Shown here: in pieces, positions 1 through 6,883 of the stretch
Numbering within the stretch: position 1 is the stretch's first letter
How the letters are laid out: each line of letters begins with the position of its first letter
Source: Paludibacteraceae bacterium
GTDB taxonomy: Bacteria > Bacteroidota > Bacteroidia > Bacteroidales > Paludibacteraceae
NCBI GenBank assembly: GCA_016283095.1
Contig: JAEEMG010000014.1
Span: forward strand, 1 to 38,124
Direction of reading: 5' to 3'
Length of the DNA stretch: 38,124 bases
Notes under the pieces: generated by a model
The model's input: only the letters and a program-made list of their open reading frames with translations
What the model was told of the DNA's origin: nothing
Databases searched by the model: none
Program-made: the position numbers and the translations under genes

Positions 1-1
1 C

Positions 2-24
2 GTAGAGACGCACGGACGTGCGTG
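2..24. repeat. GAGACG-type palindromic element, copy 1
   Basis: The 23 bases contain the inverted repeat ACGCAC-GGAC-GTGCGT. Bases 4-23 match exactly the reverse complement of one side of the leuB terminator palindrome (28835-28854), and 21 of 23 bases match the element at 4328-4350. It is probably a REP-like intergenic element or a terminator remnant; a gene ending to the left of the window cannot be seen. Confidence 0.55.
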
Positions 25-45
25 TAATAATCAATGCGTGAATTA

Positions 46-201
46 ATTCATAATGCATAATGCATAATTCGTAATTGTTAGGAAATACATCTGTGGCATT
101 GGATTTGACGTTTGGGCGATACATTGGAAAATTCATAATTCATAATGCATAATGCATAATTGTTGGGAAATACATCTGTGGCATTGGATTTGACGTTTGG
201 G
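46..201. repeat. Imperfect tandem duplication, AT-rich, non-coding
   Basis: A unit of about 65-70 bases occurs at 46-116 and again at 138-201. Each begins with iterations of ATTCATAATGCATAATGCAT and continues into a shared stretch containing GGAAATACATCTGTGGCATT and GGATTTGACGTTTGGG. The copies differ by a small indel (TTCGTAA, only in the first) and one substitution. The ATTCATAATGCATAATTCGT part recurs at 2311-2335. No coding potential is apparent. Confidence 0.75.
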
Positions 202-221
202 ACGATCCCTTGTGGTCGCCC
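199..221. repeat. Decayed REP-like palindrome
   Basis: On the minus strand this reads as a GGGCGA stem, CCACAAGGGA loop region and TCGTCCC stem with one bulged base, a common form of dispersed intergenic palindrome. It sits directly after the second tandem-repeat unit and before the terminator hairpin at 234-268. Confidence 0.4.
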
Positions 222-233
222 AGATCTGAAATA

Positions 234-268
234 AAAGAAGAGACGTCGTATCACGGCGTCTCTTCTTT
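234..268. terminator. Bidirectional intrinsic terminator hairpin
   Basis: A perfect 12-bp stem (AAAGAAGAGACG at 234-245 pairs with CGTCTCTTCTTT at 257-268) encloses an 11-base loop. The stem ends in A-runs and T-runs, so it could terminate transcription from either side. It carries the GAGACG core seen in several other hairpins of this window. Confidence 0.7.
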
Positions 269-391
269 GTATTACGACATCTCTACAAAATATTCATATT
301 GGTATAATCACGATTTCATAAATTGTGTTTTGACACACCCTCTTTTTATTATGTTAGATAGCAACTTTATGATAAATAATAGAAATATCAT

Positions 392-422
392 TTGGAAAAA
401 AGAGTAGTCATAGATAAATTTG
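392..422 (+). promoter_or_regulatory. Bacteroidetes-type promoter for the 496-903 gene
   Basis: TTG at 392-394, a 20-base spacer, then TAAATTTG at 415-422, fitting the Bacteroidetes consensus TTG / TAnnTTTG. Transcription should begin near 427, giving a leader of about 70 bases. A purine-rich stretch, AAAAAGGG, lies just before the start codon. Confidence 0.7.
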
Positions 423-495
423 TTAGAAAGATAAGATAAAAACAAAAATCTCATCTGAAACTACAATTTGAATATTAACTAAAAAGGGTAAAGAT

Positions 496-903
496 ATGTC
501 ACACAGTATTATCGACATCGAAGGCGTAGGAGAAGCTTACGCAAAGAAGCTACAGAAAGCAGGAATCCGCACAACAGAAGCACTACTTGAGGCATGCGCT
601 TCTCCAAAGGGAAGAAAAGAAATGGCAGAAAAGACAGGTATCGCAGATGCTTTGATCTTGAAGTGGACAAACCACGCAGACCTATTCCGCATCACAGGTA
701 TCGCAGGACAGTTTGCAGAATTGCTTGAGGCAGCTGGTGTAGACACAATCAAAGAGTTGCGCCACCGTAAAGCAGAGAACCTACACGCAAAGATGGAGGA
801 GGTCAATGCAGAGAAGAAGCTTACTCGCCGTATCCCTTCAGTTGGTCAGCTAGAGGCTATGATTGAGCAGGCTGGCAAACTAGAGCCAAAGATGACTTAT
901 TAA
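496..903 (+). CDS. DUF4332-like helix-hairpin-helix protein
   Basis: The product is a 135-residue cytoplasmic protein with two similar helix-hairpin-helix-like halves: IEGVGEAYAKKLQKAGI near residues 8-24 and ITGIAGQFAELLEAAGV near 67-83. The G-[VI]-G/A-x-x-x-A-x-x-L-x-x-A-G-[VI] pattern is typical of DUF4332 proteins, which resemble the non-specific DNA-binding HhH folds of polymerases and topoisomerases. The molecular role is unknown. The gene has its own promoter (392-422) and a strong terminator directly downstream (929-960), so it is probably monocistronic. The ATG at 496 is preceded by AAAAAGGGTAAAGAT. Family assignment is from remembered motif pattern, not from a search. Confidence 0.8.
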   Translation: MSHSIIDIEGVGEAYAKKLQKAGIRTTEALLEACASPKGRKEMAEKTGIADALILKWTNHADLFRITGIAGQFAELLEAAGVDTIKELRHRKAENLHAKMEEVNAEKKLTRRIPSVGQLEAMIEQAGKLEPKMTY

Positions 904-928
904 TCTTACTCAGATTTCAAAATTAAGA

Positions 929-960
929 AAAGAAACACCGCAGGATTGTGGTGTTTCTTT
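929..960 (+). terminator. Intrinsic terminator after the DUF4332-like gene
   Basis: An 11-bp perfect stem (AAAGAAACACC at 929-939 pairs with GGTGTTTCTTT at 950-960) with a 10-base loop, ending in T-rich sequence 26 bases after the stop codon. It ends only 10 bases before the next start codon (970). Confidence 0.75.
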
Positions 961-969
961 CTATTTAAT

Positions 970-1317
970 ATGGGAAAATTCAACATAAGTGTACCGACAG
1001 CGATAGGAATATTAGCAATCATCACTATCTCTGCATTTTATGGTTTATACCGTTTCCTTACAAAACCAGTAGTGCAGCCACACGAAATCGATTGCGTGGT
1101 TATCAACAAATATATTTATCATACGACTACTGTATCCAAACATTTCGGCGGACACCCAAGCAGTGTTCCATACGTAGTGTATAAGAACATTGAAACAGAT
1201 GAGTTCATCCCATGTGAGGTGAATCCCGATATTTATAAATGTCTCTCAACTGGCGACACATGTGTTTTATGGTATTCAATGGGAAACTATACATATAAAT
1301 CTAGAAAACGAAAATGA
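970..1317 (+). CDS. Small membrane-anchored hypothetical protein
   Basis: A 115-residue protein with one hydrophobic segment at about residues 9-28 (SVPTAIGILAIITISAFYGL) and a polar C-terminal domain of about 85 residues that would lie outside the membrane. An in-frame TTG at 946 lies inside the terminator stem at 929-960, so the ATG at 970 (MGKFNIS) is the likelier start. The stop overlaps the start of the next gene (ATGA at 1314-1317), indicating translational coupling with the secreted protein downstream. I do not recognise a family. No promoter of the usual type is visible between the terminator and the start. Confidence 0.6.
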   Translation: MGKFNISVPTAIGILAIITISAFYGLYRFLTKPVVQPHEIDCVVINKYIYHTTTVSKHFGGHPSSVPYVVYKNIETDEFIPCEVNPDIYKCLSTGDTCVLWYSMGNYTYKSRKRK

Positions 1318-2144
1318 AAAAAGCCACATACATACTCACAATAATCATTCTGTCTCTTCTTTCTGTGGGAGCGACGGTGCAAGCTCAATTTTTAGAATAC
1401 GAAAATACATTAAAATTATCCGTATCGCCATACAGTATTGATACAGGACATGATTTTAGATTCGTACAAGACAATCCTCTAGAGGAATACTTTGTCAATA
1501 TCGACGGTGTCATACGAATTGGCGATAATAGTATTAAACTCAAAAAGAAATATCAACCTCATGCAAGAATAAGAATTGAAGTTAACAAAGGCAGACTTAA
1601 ATTAGGAGGATATACAAAAGAGAAAAGACCTAAATATAGAGGTAGTGAAGGGAAATTGGACATCCCTGTTGACATCAGAAGTTGGTACGTCGATAGTTTA
1701 AGCATAGAGGACAAAGACATCACCATCAGCATCTACGATAATAATACAGGACAACTATTAGAAGAGAAGACATACAAGCTAAAACCAGACTCTGTTGATT
1801 GTTGTTATTATCCAAAGTTGTGTTACACAAATTTGGATGGTAAAGAAGTCAAGGTTGAGTACTTAAAATTCAAAGTAGATGACGATATCGATTACAGCAA
1901 ACCTATGAAAATAGTAGTCGAGAACATATGGGGAAAAACATACAAAGTATGCTCACATTGTGTAGATTATAGAGATTATAGTATGCATAATATTATGATG
2001 CCCTCAGATGGAGATACTCTTACAGAAAAAGAAAAGTCTGTTATACGAGAATTACCCAAAGGAAAATTTATCTACATAAGCGATATAATTGCCGAGCAAA
2101 ATGGGAAAAAATATAATAAATCACCCATTGAAATACGTAAGTGA
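1314..2144 (+). CDS. Secreted protein, tandem family member 1
   Basis: A 276-residue protein with a Sec signal peptide (MKKATYILTIIILSLLSVGA, cleavage probably after VQA at about residue 24). The mature part is rich in charged residues and beta-prone stretches. Shared with the two genes downstream are RIEVNKGRL near residue 90, a D-K-D-I-T-I-x-I-Y motif near 155, then EEKTYKL, and YPKLCYTNLDGKEVKVEY near 183. I recognise no known domain. It overlaps the upstream gene by four bases (ATGA). It lacks a lipobox cysteine, so it should be periplasmic or secreted rather than a lipoprotein. Confidence 0.65.
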   Translation: MKKATYILTIIILSLLSVGATVQAQFLEYENTLKLSVSPYSIDTGHDFRFVQDNPLEEYFVNIDGVIRIGDNSIKLKKKYQPHARIRIEVNKGRLKLGGYTKEKRPKYRGSEGKLDIPVDIRSWYVDSLSIEDKDITISIYDNNTGQLLEEKTYKLKPDSVDCCYYPKLCYTNLDGKEVKVEYLKFKVDDDIDYSKPMKIVVENIWGKTYKVCSHCVDYRDYSMHNIMMPSDGDTLTEKEKSVIRELPKGKFIYISDIIAEQNGKKYNKSPIEIRK

Positions 2145-2207
2145 CAATCATCTAAAATAGTCATCTGAAATTTCTTAAAGAGCCCTGCGATAATAACAAA
2201 ACATTAA

Positions 2208-2441
2208 CCACGGCAACAACCATTTTTCCAACCGTGGAAACGGTTGCTACACAAGCCCATGGTTGATTTTTGAGCATTGCGAAAAAATCTACCGTGGGAT
2301 GATGGAACAAATTCATAATGCATAATTCGTAATTATGTCAGACCACGGTAGACAACCGTCTTCGACGTTTGCCTACCATGGCCTGGATTGATAACCGTTG
2401 CCACGGTAACAAACATTTTCCTACCTTGGGATGATGTAACA
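2208..2441. repeat. Degenerate CCACGG/CCGTGG repeat region
   Basis: The gene-free stretch 2145-2521 holds repeated short units. A unit of about 33 bases beginning CCACGGCAACAACCATTTTT at 2208 recurs imperfectly from 2401 (CCACGGTAACAAACATTTTC). CTACCGTGGGATGATGGAACA at about 2290 recurs as CTACCTTGGGATGATGTAACA at about 2421. Further CCGTGG, CCACGG and CCATGG hexamers occur between them, in both orientations, so inverted pairings are possible. No ORF is supported here. Confidence 0.5.
2311..2335. repeat. AT-rich palindromic repeat, third copy
   Basis: ATTCATAATGCATAATTCGT followed by AATTA matches the start of the repeats at 46-75 and 138-160. It is embedded in the CCACGG repeat region. Confidence 0.6.
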
Positions 2442-2521
2442 AAATGATCTCGCAAATAATTATAGAATGATGATTTTTTTCAAAAGAATTCCATAAATTA
2501 GCATAAAACAAATCAGATTTT

Positions 2522-2839
2522 ATGAAAAAAACATTCTACATACTCTCATTGATCATTATGTCTCTCCTATCATCTGGAGCGACGGTGCATGGGCAGACAA
2601 AACAAAATGACGAAAAATCTTCCTTCGATATAAATCCAGACGGAAGTTATTCCGGAGAATTTAATAGCATTATCGATGAAACTAACAATATCGGAAGACT
2701 CTTCTTCTCTAAAATAAATGGAATCAAAAAAGTTGATGATAAGACACTGTTGATAATAAAACGTAATGGCTATATGACATATCCTATTAGGATTGAAGTG
2801 GACAGAGGACGACTCTGTTGCAGTGTGCTTAACGAATGA
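2522..2839 (+). CDS. Secreted protein, family member 2, N-terminal fragment
   Basis: The 105-residue reading frame carries the family signal peptide (MKKTFYILSLIIMSLLSSGA, then TVHGQ) and the first third of the family domain up to RIEVDRGRL near residue 91. It then hits a stop (TGA 2837-2839), where family member 1 continues. The rest of the domain follows in another frame (2836-3387). Fragments of 105 and 183 residues together approximate the 276-290 residues of the intact paralogues. This is most simply a one-base deletion splitting one gene. Alternatively, the stop-start overlap ATGA (2836-2839) could allow coupled translation of two chains. Confidence 0.55.
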   Translation: MKKTFYILSLIIMSLLSSGATVHGQTKQNDEKSSFDINPDGSYSGEFNSIIDETNNIGRLFFSKINGIKKVDDKTLLIIKRNGYMTYPIRIEVDRGRLCCSVLNE

Positions 2840-3387
2840 GGAATGAGCGTTTTGTAAGGATAATAGATGGCAAAATTAAGGAAGACAAAATAATCGAGCC
2901 TGCAATATTAGACTCATGGATTGTGAGTGACCTTGACGAAAACGACAAGGACTTCACAATAAGAATATATCTTGTAAAAACTAATCTACTTCTAGCGGAG
3001 AAAACATTTTTTATAAAAGATGCAATACCAGCATGTTATCCACAATTGACGTATACAGATCTTAATGGAAAAGAACATACCGCAAGTCATAATATACAGC
3101 TAAAAGACGTCTCCATAAATTATGATATACCTTTTAGAGTTTCAGTTTGTGGATTTGGAAATATAAAATATAAAGTGTTAAGTTTTACACAAGACCATTC
3201 TGAAGGGATGGGAAACACAATTTATGAGACTAGTCCAGACAGTGTATTTACTACTAAACAAATGGTTTCTATAAGAAGATACTACCAATCTAATAAAAAA
3301 GATCTATATTGGATCACAGGGATATCCTATATCGATTCAGAAGGTAAAAGAAGATTTACTAAAGAGCCTTTTATTATATATAAATAA
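2836..3387 (+). CDS. Secreted protein, family member 2, C-terminal fragment
   Basis: The 183-residue frame contains the remainder of the family domain: NDKDFTIRIYLVKTNLLLAE near residues 37-56, YPQLTYTDLNGKEHTASH near 69-86, and a C-terminal segment ending in an F-I-I-Y-K tail. It has no signal peptide of its own and so is unlikely to be exported if made separately. Its ATG overlaps the stop of the preceding fragment. An in-frame stop (TAA 2830-2832) lies two codons upstream, so a shift that restored one frame would have to fall between about 2830 and 2839. Confidence 0.5.
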   Translation: MRNERFVRIIDGKIKEDKIIEPAILDSWIVSDLDENDKDFTIRIYLVKTNLLLAEKTFFIKDAIPACYPQLTYTDLNGKEHTASHNIQLKDVSINYDIPFRVSVCGFGNIKYKVLSFTQDHSEGMGNTIYETSPDSVFTTKQMVSIRRYYQSNKKDLYWITGISYIDSEGKRRFTKEPFIIYK

Positions 3388-3449
3388 CCGACAAATTGAT
3401 TGAATGTATAATTCAAGCTTGTCGAACTTAATAATATAATTTGATTCCT

Positions 3450-4322
3450 ATGCAAAAGACATTTTACATACTCTCGATCATTCTGTCTCTCCTCTCTTTT
3501 GGAGCGACGGTGCATGGGCAGACAGCAAGCAACGACTCTATATTGCCACTAAAAGGCACATCTTTAATGACAAAAGATACCTGTTGCTATACAGACAATG
3601 ATATATACAGACTCTTTTCTGAATCGCAACTCAAAGACACATACAATGAGACATATGTCAATGATTTATTCAGGAGAACATCTGTACGAAGAATCAACGA
3701 TACTATCCTGATACTATCGTCGACAAAGGATTCCACTCAATTCAAACTGACTTCATCAAAAGGTTATCTATATTTTCAAGAAGACAATTACAGTTCTCTT
3801 ATAAAAGCAAAAAGATGGAAAGTAAAGAATCTAAAGAAAGAGGATAAAGAGATCACTCTCAATATCTATAACAACAAAACAAATGAACTTTTATGCAATA
3901 AAAGATATTCTCTTATACCTGATCCAAAGGGAGGTGATCCAAAAGATTATAAGGCTAGAAGTCTCAAAAGGAATTTTCGTATTGAATTGCACTATTTAGA
4001 CAGAACCGGCAAAGAACAAGTCTACGACGGAGAACCTCTTTCTACGCTTCCTGTCAATTATAATTTTCCTATGAAAGTGGTTGTCAAAGACAGATGGGAT
4101 GTCACACACAGAATTGAAGGGAGCAACGTAATGGTCAAGACTTCAGCAGGCGATATGGTTCTAATCTGTAGAAATGTGGGCAACGGTATTTCACCTAAAG
4201 CGATGGAAAGAATCAAAGCATTAAAGCCCAATGAAAGTTTAATAATATCTAACGTCGCACTGTGCGAGAGTTTTTATATCGGCATAAAAACTTATATTGA
4301 ACCAGCTGAATTTATCAAATAA
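3450..4322 (+). CDS. Secreted protein, tandem family member 3
   Basis: A 290-residue protein with signal peptide MQKTFYILSIILSLLSFGA and a predicted cut near VHGQ. The ATG at 3450 is preferred to an upstream in-frame TTG at 3441, because it aligns with the family signal peptide. Family motifs are present: EDKEITLNIYNNKTNELL near 135-152 and ELHYLDRTGKEQVYDGEPL near 180-200. The signal-peptide DNA (GGAGCGACGGTGCATGGGCA at about 3500) is identical to that of member 2, whereas the mature parts are much more diverged. Function unknown. Confidence 0.65.
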   Translation: MQKTFYILSIILSLLSFGATVHGQTASNDSILPLKGTSLMTKDTCCYTDNDIYRLFSESQLKDTYNETYVNDLFRRTSVRRINDTILILSSTKDSTQFKLTSSKGYLYFQEDNYSSLIKAKRWKVKNLKKEDKEITLNIYNNKTNELLCNKRYSLIPDPKGGDPKDYKARSLKRNFRIELHYLDRTGKEQVYDGEPLSTLPVNYNFPMKVVVKDRWDVTHRIEGSNVMVKTSAGDMVLICRNVGNGISPKAMERIKALKPNESLIISNVALCESFYIGIKTYIEPAEFIK

Positions 4323-4327
4323 AAATA

Positions 4328-4350
4328 GTAGAGACGCAAGGACATGCGTG
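4328..4350. repeat. GAGACG-type palindromic element, copy 2
   Basis: The 23-base element starting GTAGAGACGCAAGGACATGC differs from the element at 2-24 at two positions. It begins six bases after the stop codon of the secreted gene and runs into TTTT on the plus strand, so it could act as a weak terminator. The stem is only ACGCA/TGCGT. Confidence 0.5.
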
Positions 4351-4425
4351 TTTTATCAATCAATTCATCACAACACTCAAACAAGTCATAATAACAATCA
4401 TTTCCAACATTGAGTCTGTTCGCAA

Positions 4426-4971
4426 ATGACAGAGGAAATGACTTATCAAAAATCAGATATTATGATAGAATATAAATACAACAATCAGATGTTGATGTTG
4501 GCAAAGAAAAATCATTTGTCATTTGAGAATCATTATAATGCGATACGGCTACCAAAGATCTTGATTGACGTTTTACAAAGCGGCATTCAGGAAATGGACG
4601 AAAAAGGAAACGTATATTACATGTTAAACAAAACGAGTTTCTTAAATCAACTAGGAGAAGAAACTAATAAATTCGAATTCTTTTATGATGATCTGACAGG
4701 CAATGAGTTCACTAATAACAAGGTTATTTTTAAAATTGTCAAATTTGACAAAATCACATTAAAAAGAGCTATTTCATTTTGTCATAAACTTTCCAACATA
4801 TTGCCCCACTCTCACAACTTTTGTATCATAATGAGTGTGGATGAAAATTATGTCACTATTTCTTTTCACATGGAAAGAAAAGGAGAAACATGGTTGGGAG
4901 ACGATTTAGAGGTATATAAATCAGATGCCATTCTTGTCATGAATGTAAAAAACGAGTCTAATTCAAAATAA
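4426..4971 (+). CDS. Hypothetical cytoplasmic protein
   Basis: A 181-residue protein without signal peptide or membrane segments. ATG codons at 4426 and 4438 are both possible starts. The sequence alternates predicted helices and strands, with conspicuous YNAIRLPKILIDVLQSGI near residues 37-54 and a C-terminal strand-rich half. I recognise no family. It stands alone, about 100 bases after the secreted-protein genes, and ends at a hairpin shared with the convergent ygiQ gene. A link to the secreted family is only positional. Confidence 0.55.
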   Translation: MTEEMTYQKSDIMIEYKYNNQMLMLAKKNHLSFENHYNAIRLPKILIDVLQSGIQEMDEKGNVYYMLNKTSFLNQLGEETNKFEFFYDDLTGNEFTNNKVIFKIVKFDKITLKRAISFCHKLSNILPHSHNFCIIMSVDENYVTISFHMERKGETWLGDDLEVYKSDAILVMNVKNESNSK

Positions 4972-4997
4972 TGGAGACGTGATACATCCCGTCTCCA
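4972..4997. terminator. Bidirectional terminator between convergent genes
   Basis: TGGAGACG (4972-4979) pairs with CGTCTCCA (4990-4997) across a 10-base loop. It overlaps the end of the 4426-4971 stop region and lies five bases from the ygiQ stop codon, so it probably serves both convergent transcripts. The stem again contains GAGACG. No long T-tract is present. Confidence 0.55.
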
Positions 4998-5002
4998 CAT
5001 AG

Positions 5003-6829
5003 CTATCCAAACAATTTCTTGATGATATCCGCTCTTCCCAAACTTTTCAAATCACGGATAATCTCCTGTTTATACTCTTTCTTATACCAGAAGAAGAATT
5101 TACGCTGGTCTTCCTTGTCTTTCTTTGTTCGTGGAGTGTAAACTTTCTCCAACGTGTATGGATTTATACCTGTATAATACATCTCTGTAGCAAAAGTCAT
5201 CGGTGTAGGTGTGAAATCCTGCACCTGCTCCAGATTGAATCCCATGGCTTTCGTGCGTGCAGCCAACATCGCCATGTCTACGCGATGGCATCCCGGATGT
5301 GAACTGATGAAATACGGTATTATCTGCTGACGTAAACCTGCCTTGCCACAAATCCTGTCAAACTCTTTCTTGAACTTCTCAAACTGTGAAAAACTTGGTT
5401 TGCGGATCAAACACAAAACTTCGTCCTCCGTATGCTCCGGAGCCACTTTCAAACGTCCGCTCACATGATTGGTGATAAGTTCCTCCGCATACGCCTGATG
5501 GCTGGCATTGGCTTTGGGATCCTTATCTTCATGGAGAATCAGATCATAACGCACACCACTACCTATAAAAGATTTCTTGATCTTATGCAGTTTATCCACC
5601 TCTTTATAAAGGGCGATAAGCGACGAATGGTCTGTATTCATATTCGGACACACCTTCGGAAAAGCGCAACTTGGTCTTTTACACTTCTTGCACAACTCCT
5701 GATTTCGTCCACGCATCTCATACATATTCGCGCTCGGTCCTCCAAGATCCGACAGATAGCCTTTGAATTCAGGATGTTCGCACACCTCCTTCACCTCCCT
5801 CATGATACTCTCCTTGCTTCGTGACGTAATATGTTTGCCCTGATGCGCACTGATCGCGCAGAACGAGCAACCTCCGAAACAGCCTCTGTGGATATTGATA
5901 CTGAACTTGATCATATCATAGGCAGGGATTCTCTTGCCTTTATATTTAGGATGAGGAAGACGTGTGTATGGCAGATCAAACGATGCATCCAAATCCTTCG
6001 ACTCCATCACAGGGAATGGAGGATTGACCACCGTTATATGATTCTTATCAATACGTTGCACGAGACGACGTGCCTCCATCTTATTACTCTCCTCCTCTAT
6101 CACACGGAAATTCTTTGCCTGTTTCATTTTATCCTTCACACACTCAAAATGCGGAAACAGTTCAAAAGTCTCACCGTCGTATTCGGGAATCTTATTCCCT
6201 TCAATAATGTACGAAGTCTGAGGCACATCGTGCATTCCAAACACACTCTCGCCTCTCTTGCATCGGGTCGCTATCTCTTTAAGTGGCAACTCTCCCATTC
6301 CATAGATCAACAAGTCAGCTCCACAGGTGGCCAAAATAGTCGGCATCAATGTGTCATCCCAGTAATCATAATGGGTAAGACGACGGAGACTCGCCTCCAA
6401 TCCGCCGATCACAACCGGCACATCCGGATAAAGTTCTTTCAATATCTTCGTGTAGACGGTGGTGCAACGATCCGGACGAAAACCCGCCTTTCCATCGGGA
6501 GAATAGGCGTCGTCACTACGTTTTCTCAATCCAGCGGTATAATGGTTCACCATCGAATCCATACAGCCAGAAGAGACTGCGAAAAACATCCGTGGTTTAC
6601 CAAATTTCTTAAAATCACGGTAATCACCATGCCAATCAGGTTGCGGCACAAGAGCCACTCGCAATCCGTACGACTCCAAACATCTGCCGACCACAGCCCC
6701 TGCAAATGAAGGGTGGTCAACATACGCGTCTCCAGAGAACAAGACTACATCCACGTAATCCCATCCTCTCAAATCTGTCTCTTTCTTTGTCGTAGGCAGA
6801 AAATCCGTAAGTCTGTACTCTTTTGGCAT
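5003..6829 (-). CDS. ygiQ: YgiQ family radical SAM protein
   Basis: A 608-residue protein of the YgiQ/UPF0313 family, whose biochemical function is not established. An N-terminal cobalamin-binding-like region (about residues 25-210) is followed by a radical SAM core. The [4Fe-4S] cluster motif CxxxCxxC is present at C317, C321 and C324 within IHRGCFGGCSFC. Additional conserved cysteines occur in ELCKKCKRPSCAFPKVCPN near 380-400, typical of the family. The C-terminal region contains QDFTPTPMTFATEMYYTG. The gene starts 54 bases after the priA stop, so they are likely cotranscribed, with a palindrome between them at 6851-6871. Confidence 0.9.
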   Translation of the reverse strand: MPKEYRLTDFLPTTKKETDLRGWDYVDVVLFSGDAYVDHPSFAGAVVGRCLESYGLRVALVPQPDWHGDYRDFKKFGKPRMFFAVSSGCMDSMVNHYTAGLRKRSDDAYSPDGKAGFRPDRCTTVYTKILKELYPDVPVVIGGLEASLRRLTHYDYWDDTLMPTILATCGADLLIYGMGELPLKEIATRCKRGESVFGMHDVPQTSYIIEGNKIPEYDGETFELFPHFECVKDKMKQAKNFRVIEEESNKMEARRLVQRIDKNHITVVNPPFPVMESKDLDASFDLPYTRLPHPKYKGKRIPAYDMIKFSINIHRGCFGGCSFCAISAHQGKHITSRSKESIMREVKEVCEHPEFKGYLSDLGGPSANMYEMRGRNQELCKKCKRPSCAFPKVCPNMNTDHSSLIALYKEVDKLHKIKKSFIGSGVRYDLILHEDKDPKANASHQAYAEELITNHVSGRLKVAPEHTEDEVLCLIRKPSFSQFEKFKKEFDRICGKAGLRQQIIPYFISSHPGCHRVDMAMLAARTKAMGFNLEQVQDFTPTPMTFATEMYYTGINPYTLEKVYTPRTKKDKEDQRKFFFWYKKEYKQEIIRDLKSLGRADIIKKLFG

Positions 6830-6850
6830 AATATATTATTTATCATTTGC

Positions 6851-6871
6851 GGGATGGTTTGAAACCATCCC
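6851..6871. repeat. Palindrome between priA and ygiQ
   Basis: GGGATGGTTT and AAACCATCCC are separated by one base, giving a stem of about 9 bp. There is no T-run on the minus strand after it, so it is a poor intrinsic terminator. It resembles dispersed REP-like intergenic palindromes and could protect or process the priA-ygiQ message. Confidence 0.45.
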
Positions 6872-6883
6872 CTACAAAATTAT

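Noticed and set aside
210-407. Open frame of 65 codons on the plus strand
   Set aside because: It runs through a REP-like palindrome and a perfect terminator hairpin, and covers the promoter element of the next gene. The composition is not protein-like.
2828-2839. Programmed -1 frameshift in the split secreted gene
   Set aside because: No X-XXY-YYZ slippery sequence or A-run is present before the stop, so the break is better read as a deletion or stop-start coupling.
5831-6709. Long open frame of 292 codons opposite to ygiQ
   Set aside because: It lies antisense to the complete, clearly recognisable YgiQ gene, and its product is rich in His/Arg/Thr with no domain, as expected for a shadow frame.
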